From NCBI GenBank assembly GCA_024291935.2, contig CM044313.1:86303001-86367000 (forward strand): a stretch of 64,000 bases of DNA, written 5' to 3'. Shown one piece after another: positions 45,030 through 54,570 of the stretch (its first letter is position 1; the number at the start of each line of letters is the position of its first letter). Source of the stretch: Okapia johnstoni. Taxonomy: Eukaryota; Chordata; Mammalia; Artiodactyla; Giraffidae. The notes under the pieces were generated by a model, which ran no database searches, was not told where the DNA came from, and was given only the letters and a program-made list of their open reading frames with translations. The position numbers were made by a program, and so were the translations under genes.

Positions 45030-46105
45030 TTTTTACCTTGTCACCTCAGTCTTGATCAAGGGTCTACAAATAAACCTGCTATCGTGAAAGAAATGGAAGT
45101 ATGCATAGGTTGACAAACAACCTGCCGAGTGTCCAATTTCCCTAAAGATTGGCCAACACTTAGTCACTCATGTCACAATATTTCTAGAGGGTGCAGATAG
45201 CAGTTGTATTTGTTGGATCCTCTCCATTATTGACAGAGCAGCTATTTATCCTTCAAAATATAGACATATTACTTTGGATGCAGACTGGCCTTATTTATAT
45301 GCAGTGTTTCTGTCATCATCATTTTTGGAATCATAGAATGCCGACAAGAGGTCTTCTTTAATGGAGAAAGCCATGGGACAGTGAGTTCAAGCTTAAGGGG
45401 TTTTCTAGTGTACCTTCACCACAAACCAGCTGGCTTGATAGAAGAGCAGAATGCTCTATTGAAGTTCTTATTATAGTCTCAGTTGAAGGACGCCTGGAGA
45501 GTTTTCATCATATGCCTCAAACCAAAAACCAATATATATTGCCATATCCCACAGTAAGAATGAACCACAGAGTGAATTTGAGAGTGGCCCTTTTCTCATT
45601 ACAACTCCAAATCACCCACTGACTAAATGCTTGCTTCTATCCCCACAGTTTGGTTCAGATGGTGTGAAGGTCTTAGTTAGAAAAGGAGGAATACATTGAT
45701 TAACCCATACATACTGCTTTGCTTTTATGTTAAATTGGAAGTTAATGTTGTTTTCCAGTCAACTAACAAACAGAAAGTTGGTTTCCACACTGATAGATAC
45801 TGATTTTCAAGTAGAGTCTTGCTGCTCTTATATATTAATGTTAGTAATAAGAGAAAGGGGACCAAATCTGAAAACCAGATTATTTAATGAGACACCTATT
45901 AAGAGTCACTGGTTTAACAGTCCTGGTTAAAGTACACTATCCAAGAAACACAGGTCACTAGGGTTTCAGATCTTTCAGAAATGAAACATTAAGTTACCCC
46001 TTCAGGTACTCTCCTCTGCTAAGGTGGCAGCAGAATTTATAGAAAAATGAAAAAAAAATATTATTATCAATTGGGACTTTGTATCCAGATACAGAAACAA
46101 GGCTA
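45030..46105 (+). mobile_element. Decayed ERV-L pol end (integrase region)
   Basis: Remnant of an endogenous retrovirus of the ERV-L class. Around 45420-45465 one frame still spells a short PAGLIE-type stretch typical of the integrase core of this class. Near 45990-46090 the DNA follows the ERV-L pol 3' end (accccttcaggtactct, cctctgctaaggtggcagca, caattgggactttgtatcca). Frames are broken by stops and gaps throughout. No LTR pair, gag or env is recognisable, so the copy is a non-coding fossil. Confidence 0.55.
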
Positions 46106-46136
46106 AATAACATTAAACTCTGCTTAATGTTATTTA
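46104..46136. repeat. 13-bp perfect inverted repeat
   Basis: TAAATAACATTAA at 46104-46116 is matched by its exact complement at 46124-46136, leaving a 7-base loop. It lies at the end of the ERV-L relic and is not followed by a T run. Confidence 0.9.
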
Positions 46137-47689
46137 ACTATTTCCTTCTCCTCTTTTGTCCTCAGTGGCTTATATAAAAGTCAGTGGTGATTAATATTTT
46201 AAGGCTGAAGTACTACGACTGAATTGATATTGCCATGTAATATCGTAACAGTTGATACAATTCTATATATTCTCTGTGTTGGGGGAAAAAAAAATGTTTT
46301 GCATGGACATAGCCCAACAATGGATAGGATTTACATATGCTGGATTATTTCCATTTGAATCTTTACCACGCTGTTTTACTTTTTTTTTTCTCTCTCTACA
46401 ACCTATTGAGTATTGAGTAAAACTAACCTGTCTGGACTTCATCTAAGAGCTCCCTTGTTCTCTGGCTTCCAGGTGAGTGTTTTCAGTAGAACTGTTGGCA
46501 GGTGACCAGAAAGAGGAGAATAAAATTGAGATAGCTATTCCTAGAACTCTCTCTGCACCAGATTGCCAGGTGTTGGGAAACCCAATTTCATAATATTTCC
46601 AGACTCTTGCAATTTCTCCCTCCACAGAATAGAGCTGTTAACAGAACTTTGCTTTTCCTATTTTCTCAATTCCTTTAGCAATACAAGATGTGTCAAAGGG
46701 CCAAGAAAATCTTAAAATAAGCAAAAGGGATATTTTAACAAAAATTGTGCAGCTATACTCTACTTCAGACACTATGGAAATCATTATGATGGCAGTTATT
46801 ATTGTTGGATTAACTTTCATAGTTCCAGCTGTTATTGATATGACCAGCTAATGCATGACACAGACTTTAAACAAGCCACTATGTGAGAAATTGATTGTAC
46901 AGAATAACAGTGGAGTCAAGGACCTAGTTATGAGGTCACTGCAGTGGTCCCAGCAAAGATTGATGTGTAAAAAGACAAGCATACTTGTTAATATTGGTAT
47001 TGCTTTATAATGTCCTGCCAAGTGTTATGAGATAAAATGTATATAAATATTTAAAACATTACAGAGTTATTATTTTCAGGTGATATGTTTGACTACTTGT
47101 TATACCCAGGAGATTCAACTAAGAAAATATTAAAATTGAATTCAGCAAGGAAGCCAGTTACTATCTGAATATATTTCCTTTTTATGAAAAACAAAGAGGC
47201 ACTATAGCTAAAATATATTATTCACCATAGCAGAGATGAATATAAAGGAAAGGGAATTCTGGATGGGTGAGGAGAGTTGTTTAAAGCCCAAAGCCTTTAT
47301 AAAAACAGCTATGGTCTCAACACTGCAATCTTCCTTAGGAAAAGGAGTGAGGATATTGTACATTTACTTAGAGACAATTGCAAATATATGAGAATCAATT
47401 TCATTAATGAAGAAAACTACAATTTTTTAATTAGATTTTCCAGTATAAATTATTAATTTTCAAATAATTTTATAAATGTTATCATATTTAGACTAAAATT
47501 CCAATAAAATCTCTAACTTAGATCAACCACTTTCTATAGTATATAGCCTTTGGAGTTTTATCAATTTTAAGGTAAAACATCAATTGAGCAGTTTATTGTA
47601 ATAAGATCACGTATAAAAAATATCTAGTATAGTGGCTGAAGCTCAGGAAGTACTTTATAAATGTTGATTTCTGACATTTCCTTCAAAGG
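46137..47689. other. Unassigned DNA after the ERV-L relic
   Basis: About 1.5 kb without a confident element. A small L2-like reverse phrase (gtcactgcagtggtcccagc) occurs near 46935. The 60-codon frames near 46443-46820 are on the minus strand and have no recognisable family. Confidence 0.35.
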
Positions 47690-47870
47690 CTTCATGGATG
47701 AGAGACTGCCCACTAAGGCTTGTGCTTTTCCTCACAAATAATGACTAGAGCACTTTTTCAGCCAAGGACCACATTCCCCAGACCGCCTGCAGTTAGCTGG
47801 GGCCATGTCAACAGTCTTTGTCACTTGTATATAGACATAAGTGATGTGCCTCTTCTGGACAGAAATGATA
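47690..47870 (+). mobile_element. Ancient interspersed repeat (family not named)
   Basis: The text gaccacattccccagaccgc, ctgcagttagctggggccat, then gacataagtgatgtgcctct matches the 5' half of a common old mammalian repeat whose 3' half I also see at 12.2-12.6 and 54.1-54.3 kb. I cannot name it with confidence. Confidence 0.42.
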
Positions 47871-48458
47871 ATAACAATATGCTGCATTTTCAGTTTCAGT
47901 TCTGAAATGTACAGAGTTTGAAACTTGTCCTTCTGAAACTTTCAAGGGCACACTGCAACTCCCAAGACTGGGGAGACAGATGAATCAGATCATCACAACC
48001 AGCATATACTTCCTAGGAGCAGAAGATACTGAAGCCACAAACTATCAGGAATACTTGTACAGGAACTGGATGAACTGCTAGAGGTGGAGTGCAGTCTGTT
48101 GGGGTATGAGTAAGAAACTCTACAGTCCACAGTCTTAAGAATCCCCACATTTTCACAGGTTTACCTCCAGGAACTCTGCCATGTTTTCAAAGTGAACTCC
48201 TGAGAAAAATGCCTCATGTTTCCGGCAGCGTGACTGAAAAAGTAACTATGCTGAAATTACCCACATCATTCTCCACAAAAAAAATTTTACTTGGTAAGAA
48301 AAAAAGTACTTTTTCATAGCCTCATCTGAGTTAGTAAAAGAGAATTTATGCTAATCCACTCCCTCTAACATTACTGTCTCACCTATGGCATGGATGGGAG
48401 GGCAGGGTAAGATAAGTTTGAATGTCACAGCACAGGCCCATTAAAATACCACAGTTTA
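47871..48458. other. Unassigned DNA
   Basis: About 590 bases without an assignable element or gene. Confidence 0.4.
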
Positions 48459-48590
48459 GGAAATTCTCTGGCAGTCTGGTGGTCAGGACTTACTGCTTTC
48501 ACTGCCATGGACCAGGTTCATTTCCTTGTCAGGGAACTAAGATCCCAAAAGCCACATGGTGTGACCAAAACAACAAACAAACAATTTAAT
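48459..48590 (+). mobile_element. CHR-2-type SINE
   Basis: Forward CHR-2: ggaaattctctggcagtctg, ggtcaggacttactgctttc, ggttcatttccttgtcaggg, aactaagatcccaaaagcca, with a CAAA-type tail (caaaacaacaaacaaacaat). Confidence 0.82.
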
Positions 48591-48864
48591 CATAAGATTA
48601 CAGAATGCTTCCCATCTCCCACACTTTATTACCAAATCAACAGGGCTCCAGTTTAAAAACTATAACTGCAGCTAGAAAGATCAGCAAGGCACTGACCTTC
48701 TTTAAGAAAGAATCCTTAGGGAAGCACAGGACAACAAGAAAGACAAACACAGTAGTCAGAGGAATTTTGAAGCCTCAGATGTCTACAGATACAACAAAGA
48801 TGAAATACTTACCCAGAGAAACTTAAAACTTCACACCAAAAATCTTTTAGCTAAGTTGCTATCA
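48591..48864. other. Unassigned DNA
   Basis: Holds a 73-codon frame (48605-48826) that is lysine- and threonine-rich without family resemblance. Possibly part of an old L1, but not shown. Confidence 0.35.
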
Positions 48865-49046
48865 CCAAACACATTATGTTTGACTTTCAACAAAAATTTA
48901 CAAGTATTTTATAAGACAAGTGAAAAAAGTATAAAGAGACAAGAAAACTATCAAAATCAGTCTCATATATGACATATATTTTGGAATTACTAGGGAGAAA
49001 ACTTAAGATAATGATGACTAATACATTAAGGACACTAAACAAAAAT
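48865..49046 (+). mobile_element. Possible old L1 ORF1-region fragment
   Basis: The stretch gactttcaacaaaaatttac, aagtgaaaaaagtataaaga, gacaagaaaactatcaaaat loosely follows the start of ORF1 in old mammalian L1 or HAL1 elements. Weak, offered as a lead. Confidence 0.35.
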
Positions 49047-49377
49047 ATAGACTAATTTGGAGGGTGTTAGTAGCTCAGTCATGTCTGATTCTTTACGAGC
49101 CCATGAACTATAGCCTGCCAGGCTCCTGGAAAATCCCAGGGATGGGGGAGCCTGGTGGGCTGCCGTCTATGGGGTTGCACAGTGTCGGACACGACTGAAG
49201 CGACTTAGCAGCAGCAGCAGGCTCCTCTGTCCATGGAATTCTCCAGGCAAGAATAGTGGAGTAGGTTGTCATTTCCTTCTCCAGGGTGTCTTTCCGACCC
49301 AGAGATCAAACTCAATTTCCTCCACTGAAGGCAGATTTTTTACTGTCTGAGCCACTAGGGAAGCCCCATAGACTAAT
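49047..49377 (-). mobile_element. Bov-tA SINE in L1, itself hit by Bov-A2
   Basis: Reverse SINE in two parts. The left part, 49057-49127, reads gtgttagtagctcagtcatg to cctgccaggctcct. The right part, 49218-49367, reads caggctcctctgtccatgga to gagccactagggaagcccc. Outer flanks ATAGACTAAT at 49047-49056 and 49368-49377 are a perfect 10-bp target-site duplication, and the L1 phrase atagactaatggaac resumes right after. Confidence 0.94.
49119..49226 (+). mobile_element. Bov-A2 SINE inside Bov-tA
   Basis: A forward Bov-A2 end (49128-49217): aatcccagggatgggggagc, ctggtgggctgccgtctatg, tcggacacgactgaagcgac, with the CAG-repeat tail ttagcagcagcag. It is flanked by CAGGCTCCT at 49119-49127 and 49218-49226. 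Its orientation is opposite to the host SINE, and the duplicated 9-mer shows a genuine insertion. Confidence 0.92.
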
Positions 49378-50411
49378 GGAACACGATATTAATAGAAAGC
49401 CCAGAGATAAACTCAGGCACCTATGGGCACCTTATCTTTGACAAAAGAGTAAGAATATACAATGGAGAAAAGAGTCTCTTCATTAAGTGGCTCTGGGAAA
49501 ACTGGACAGCTACATGTAAAAGAATGAAATTAGAATACTCCCTAACACCATACACAAAAATAAACTCAAAATGGATTAAAGGCCTAAATGTAAAGTCAGA
49601 AACTATAACTCTTAGAGAAAAATGCAGGCAGAACATTCTTTGACATAAATCACAGAAAGATCCTCTATGACACACTTCATAGAATTATGGAAATACAAAC
49701 AACAAAAAAAAAATGGGAACTAATTAAAGTTGAAAGCCTTTGCACAGCAAAGGAAACTGCAAAAAAGATGAAGACAACCCTCAGCAAGGGAGAAAACAAC
49801 TGCAAATAAAACAACTGACAAAGGATTAACCTCCAAAATATACAAGCAGCACATACAGCTCAATATCAAAAAAAAACAATAACCCAATCATAAAATGGGC
49901 AGAAGACCTAAACAAATACTTCTACAAAGAAGACCTACAGACAGCCAATAAATACATTAGAAAATGCTGAACATCACTCATTATTAGAGAAATGCAAATC
50001 AAAACTACAGTGAGGTATCACCTCACACTGCTAAGAATGGTCATTATCAAAAAAATCTACAAACAACAAATGCTGGAGAAGATGTGGAGAAAAGGGAAGC
50101 CTCTTCCCCCATTGTTGGTGGGAATGTAAATTGATACAGCCACTATGGACAACATTATGGAGACTACTTAAAAAACTGGGAATTAGTGAACTGGATGAAC
50201 CTAGAGCCTGTTATACAGAGGGAAGTACCTTAGGAAGAGAAAAACAGATATTGTACATTAACACATATATAGAGAATCTAGAAAAATGGTACTGATAAAC
50301 CTATTTGCAGGGCAGGAATAAAGACAGACATAGAGAGTAGATTTGTAGACACAAAGGGAGAGAGAGGATGGGAGGAACTGAGAGGAATACGGTAGCTATT
50401 TTACATTACCA
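49368..50411 (+). mobile_element. Ruminant L1, ORF2 end and 3' UTR
   Basis: Forward L1 with well-kept ORF2 wording: aagcccagagataaactcag, acctatgggcaccttatctt, gggaaaactggacagctaca, aatggattaaaggcctaaat, aatgctggagaagatgtgga, gttggtgggaatgtaaattg. An internal deletion joins cttaaaaaactggg to gaactggatgaacctagagc, removing roughly the last 350 bp before the 3' UTR. The 3' UTR (gagaatctagaaaaatggta) is cut by the BovB at 50412. All frames contain stops. Confidence 0.9.
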
Positions 50412-50743
50412 CAAGACCATCACCAAGAAAAACAAATGCAAAAAGGCAAAATGGCTGTCTGAGGAGGCCTTACAAATAGCTGAGAAAAGAAGAGAAGCTA
50501 AAGGCAAAGAAGAAAAGGAAAGATGTACCCATTTGAATGCAGAGTTCCAAAGAATAGCAAAGAGAGATAAGAAAGCCTTCCTAAGTGATCAGTGAAAAGA
50601 AATAGAGGAAAACAATAGAGGGGAAAGACTAGCGATCACTTCAAGAAAATCAGAGACACCAAGAGAACATTTCATGCAAAGATGGGCACAGTAAAGTACA
50701 GAAATGGTATGGAACTAACAGAAGCAGAAGATATTAAGAAGAA

Positions 50744-51049
50744 TTGGCAAGAATACACAGAGAACTATACAAAAAAGTTCTTCATGACCCAGATAACCAA
50801 GATGGTGTGATTCCTCACCTAGAGCCAGACATCCTGGGGTCCAAAGTCAAGTGGGCCTTAGGAAGCATCACTACGAATAAAGCTAGTGGAGGCGATGGAA
50901 TTCCAGTTGAGCTATTTCAAATCCTCAAAGATGATGCTGTGAAGGTGCTGCATTCAATATGCCAGCAAATTTGGAAAACTCAGCAGTGTCCACAGGACTG
51001 GAGAAGATCAGTTTTCATTTTAATCCCAAAGAAAGGCAATACCAAATAA
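50744..51049 (+). pseudogene. BovB linker to RT start, fragment
   Basis: A 101-codon frame with RELYKKVLHDPDNQDGV, SITTNKASGGDGIPVELFQI, HSICQQIWKTQQCPQDWRRS and VFILIPKKGNTK. The typical FIPIPKKGN of BovB is here FILIPKKGN, and a stop codon follows where the NYRTIALIS segment should continue. Confidence 0.82.
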
Positions 51050-51097
51050 TGCTCAAACTAAGGCCCAGTTGTACTCATCTCACAAGCTAGTAAAGGA

Positions 51098-51835
51098 ATG
51101 CTCAAAATTCTCCAAGCCAGGCTTCAGCAATATGTGAACCATGAACTTCCAGATGTTCAAGCTGGTTTTAGAAAAGGCAGAGGAACCAGAGATGAAATTG
51201 CCAACATCCGCTGGATCATCGAAAAAGCAAGAGAGTTCCAGAAAAACATCTATTTCTTCTTTATTGACTATGCCAAAGCCTTTGACTGTGTGGACCACAA
51301 TAAACTGTGGAAAATTCTGAAAGAGATGGGAATACCAGACCACCTGACCTGTCTCCTGAGAAACCTGTATGAAGGTCAGGAAGCAACAGTTAGAACTGGA
51401 CATGGAACAACAGACTGGTTCCAAATAGGAAAAGGAGTACGTCAAGGCTGTTTATTGTCACCCTGCTTATTTAACTTCTATGCAGAGTACATCATGAGAA
51501 ACACTGGGCTGGATGAAGCACAAACTGGAATCAAGAATGCTGGGAGAAATATCAATAACCTCAGATATGCAGATGACACCACCCTCAGATATGCAGAAAG
51601 TGAAGAAGAACTAAACAGCCTCTTGATGAAAGTAAAAGAAGAGGGTGAAAAAATTGACTTAAAACTCAACATTCAGAAAACTAAGACCATGGCATCCGGT
51701 CCCATCACTTCATGGCAATTAGATGGGGAAACAGTGGAAACAATGACTGATTTTGGGGGGACTCCAAAATCACTGCAGATGATGACTGCAGCCATGAAAT
51801 TAAAAGATGCTTACTCCTTGGAAGGAAAGTTATGA
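51098..51835 (+). pseudogene. BovB reverse-transcriptase fragment with internal duplication
   Basis: A 245-codon open stretch with QAGFRKGRGTRDEI near residues 21-34, motif A as IDYAKAFD (aspartates 57 and 63), motif B as GVRQGCLLSP (113-122) and the catalytic YADD at 157-160. Directly after YADDTT the sequence LRYAESEEEL repeats the LRYA tetrapeptide, owing to a copied cctcagatatgcaga block in the DNA. The frame runs on to the start of the C-terminal region and then shifts. Confidence 0.9.
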
Positions 51836-52152
51836 CCAACCTAGATAGCATATTAAAAAGCAGAGGCATTAGTTTGCCAACAAAGGTCCACCTATTCAAG
51901 GTTATGTTTTTCCCAGTAGTAATGTATGGATGTGATAGTTGGACTACAAAGAAAGCTGAGTGCCGAAGAATTGATGCTTTTGAACTGTGGTTTTGGAGAA
52001 GACTCTTGAGAGTCCCTTGGACTGCAAGGAGATCCAACCAGTCCATCCTAAAGGAGGTTGGTCCTAAAGGAGATCGGTCCTGGGTGTTCACTGGAAGGAC
52101 TGATGTTGCAGCTGAAACTCCAATACTTTGGCCACCTGATGGGAAGAGCTGA
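51832..52152 (+). pseudogene. BovB C-terminal fragment
   Basis: A 106-codon frame overlapping the end of the RT frame by four bases, as in a one-base shift. It reads [51 protein letters not shown], then leaves the BovB frame at the duplicated gg-tggtcctaaaggaga region. Confidence 0.82.
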
Positions 52153-52384
52153 CTCATTGGAAAAGATTCTGATGCTGAGAAAGATAGAAGGCAGGAGGAG
52201 AAGGGTACAACAGAGGATGAGATAGTTGGATGGCATCACTGACTCAATGGACATGTGTTTGGGTATACTCCAGGAGTTGGTGATGGACAGGGAGGCCTGG
52301 GGTGCTACAGTCCATGGGCTCGCAAAGAGTTAGACACGACTGAGCAACTGAACTGACCTGACCTGAATCATTTTATAATGTTTG

Positions 52385-52555
52385 GGGGCCTCCCAGATGG
52401 TGTAGTGTTAAAGACTCTGTCTGCCAATGAATGAGATTCAAAAGATGTGGGTTTGATCCCTGGGTCAGGAAGATTCCCTGGAGAATAAATGGCAACCCAC
52501 TCCAGTATTCTTGCCTGGAGAATCCCATGGACAGATGAACCTGGCAGGCTTATAA
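52385..52555 (+). mobile_element. Bov-tA SINE, 3'-truncated
   Basis: Forward SINE: gggggcctcccagatggtgt, gtttgatccctgggtcagga, agattccctggagaataaat, gaatcccatggacagatgaa, cctggcaggct. The last 50 or so bases of the usual SINE are absent. Confidence 0.9.
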
Positions 52556-52569
52556 TGCATATACAGGTC

Positions 52570-52636
52570 AAAATACCATGTTATACACCTGAAATGAACA
52601 TAGCACTGTATATAAATTACACTTCAACTTAATGAG
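52570..52636 (+). mobile_element. L1 3' tip
   Basis: The phrase catgttatacacctgaaatg, tagcactgtatataaattac, acttcaacttaatgag follows the terminal L1 3' UTR. It may be the severed end of the 49.4-50.4 kb L1 or a separate relic. Confidence 0.55.
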
Positions 52637-52899
52637 ACTGAAGTCAAAACACAGTGCATAGCACTGCATTTTGTTAATAAAGTTATTTATCATAATGGTA
52701 TGGGTACAGTACCACTCTACTTGTGTAGTGAAATTGAACAGTTAAATAGATGACAGCCAAGATTTATCACTGCTGGCACAGCAGTTCATAAATAAGAGGA
52801 GGAGGACTGAAAGATTCCTATTGTCACAGAAAAAAACCGACACATTAGTTTGTATATGTTCTTAGCTTAATTATACACAGATGTAGAAGTGTTTTGAAA

Positions 52900-54085
52900 G
52901 GCATGTATATACATAGGGTAATGTACACACACATTTCCTTGCTTTGCCCACTTGGAGTGTTTAAAAGAAGGAACATTCCAGTAGCAATAAGCACATTTAG
53001 CACCAAGATCTTGGTTTCTAACAGTATTCTCCAATAAAAGGAACCACGGATCTTTGAAGAAATGGCTGAGGCAGGAAATACTCATGATAAGCCTGAGAAT
53101 CTGGCACAAGCATTGCTTGTAATATTTGCGAGGAACAACAGAGAGCAACAAAGTGCTAAGAAACACAGAAATCCAAAACAAATACCAAAACGAATTAATG
53201 GATATACATCCAAAGGGTGCAGCAGGACCCAACTAAAAGAGCACCTAATGGCCAAAGCTGGAAAATTTGGGTAGCAACATTAATAAAGAAAACTGAATTA
53301 TACAACCCAAAGGCTAAAATAAATTTCTATTAGTTCATATTGATATAAACAATTACATAAGTAAATATGTGTGGAGAACAGACAAATCTCTCATCCAGAA
53401 GAATTCTAAAGAATTTATGTAGATCTCCTGCCCTCAAGGAGAGAGAATATAAACTCTCTTTCTATAACTGTGAGCTGCAGCATGTTATCTCCTTCCAAAG
53501 ACTACAAAATGGAAAAGAGGAAGAAGAGCAACTTTACGGTAGAGATATCTGACAAACAGAAGCTCAAGCAAGTGATTAGTATAAACTGTGATAAATTGTG
53601 TGAATAGTAAATACTCTTGACATCATGACGAAGTAAACTCTTATCTCTGTGGTCTTCCATCTAAAAAAATTCATAGAGTTCCAGTGTAATCAGAAGAAAA
53701 ATGTCATAGAAATTACAATAGAGTAGTATTCTATAAAAATACCTGACCAGTCAAGGGCATCAAAAACAAGGAAATTCTGAGACATGGTTGCATCCTAAAG
53801 AAAGCCTAATAATTACCTAAAGAAAACATGCAAATAAATGTAATGTGGTATCCTGTGTAAGATTATGAAATAGAGAGAAGGCATTAAATAAGCTGAAGGA
53901 AGCATGGATTTTCACTATTGTATCAGAATCAGTCCATTAATTGTGACAAATACAATACCAATATGAAGTGTTAATCCAGAAACTGTGTGCAAAGTATATG
54001 AGAACTCTCTGTGCTATATTCTCAATTTTTCTGTAAATCTAAAACTGTTCTAAAAACAAATGTACTTTAAAAAAATGTTTCTAAT
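52900..54085 (+). mobile_element. L1M-type LINE 3' UTR
   Basis: Forward old L1 3' UTR: tattctccaataaaaggaac, gctgaggcaggaaatactca, gctggaaaatttgggtagca, actgaattatacaacccaaa, atacctgaccagtcaagggc, atgtaatgtggtatcctgtg, and the terminal aactctctgtgctatattct, ctgtaaatctaaaactgttc followed by an A-rich end. Frames of about 60-120 codons across it are not genes. Confidence 0.72.
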
Positions 54086-54094
54086 TCTCTCAAC

Positions 54095-54325
54095 TCCATT
54101 AGTTAATAGAATGCTGAGAGTCTCTGGAGGCCTCTGAAACCACAAAACAGAAGGAGGCTCAGTCTGTGAATCACCACACAGGCATCCTACAGGAATGCTA
54201 CCTGCAGACCTGTAATGGCACACTGCACTATTACATCAGCGTGAAATAAATGCCTATTGTGTTATACCATGAAAATGTGGGGATTTATTTGTTCCAGCAG
54301 CTAGAATCCCCCTATGACACACAAT
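54095..54325 (+). mobile_element. Ancient interspersed repeat (family not named)
   Basis: Text cagtctgtgaatcaccacac, gcactattacatcagcgtga, aataaatgcctattgtgtta, taccatgaaaatgtggggat, ttgttccagcagctagaatc follows the 3' half of a common old mammalian repeat also seen at 12.2-12.6 kb. Family not named. Confidence 0.5.
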
Positions 54326-54504
54326 CATATTAGGATGCTCACTTTAATATGTCTGGCTTCCTGTATGTATGCTTTTAGATTGCAGATACCAAAAGGTAAA
54401 ACAATAACTTGGTAAATGTAGCTGGATGTAAAAGGTAATAGTTAAAATTGGGGATTTATTTGATCTTTCAGAAAGCAAAAATGAGGCAAGTTTTATAAGT
54501 TTGG

Positions 54505-54570
54505 CACTATGTTAGTCACTAAGGTTAGAGCTATGAACAGAGTAGTATCTTGCTCTGCATAGAAGAGCAA
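54505..54570 (-). mobile_element. L2 LINE relic
   Basis: Reverse L2 phrase gcactatgttagtcactaag, gttagagctatgaacagagt. Short and diverged. Confidence 0.4.

Larger units (their letters stand above)
50412..52365 (+). mobile_element. BovB LINE, 1.95 kb
   Basis: Forward BovB beginning in the endonuclease-RT linker (caagaccatcaccaagaaaa) and ending gacacgactgagcaactgaa. It lies at the decayed 3' end of the L1. Reading frames are broken near 50620-50740 and 51050-51100. Small internal duplications occur at about 51566-51606 and 52036-52080. No firm target-site duplication. Confidence 0.95.

Noticed and set aside
44752..45061. The 8-mer GATCAAGG at 44752-44759 and 45054-45061 as the target duplication of the hAT-like element
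   Set aside because: hAT elements do make 8-bp duplications, but the right copy lies about 45 bp beyond the last recognisable element sequence, so the match may be chance.
46638..46860. A plus-strand hydrophobic stretch downstream of the ERV-L pol end that could suggest a membrane-anchored viral protein
   Set aside because: The stretch is short, bounded by stops, and has no other feature of an envelope gene; ERV-L elements commonly lack env. Chance is more likely.
53062..53552. Basic, lysine-rich plus-strand frames of 70 and 61 codons
   Set aside because: They fall inside an old L1 3' UTR and have no family resemblance.
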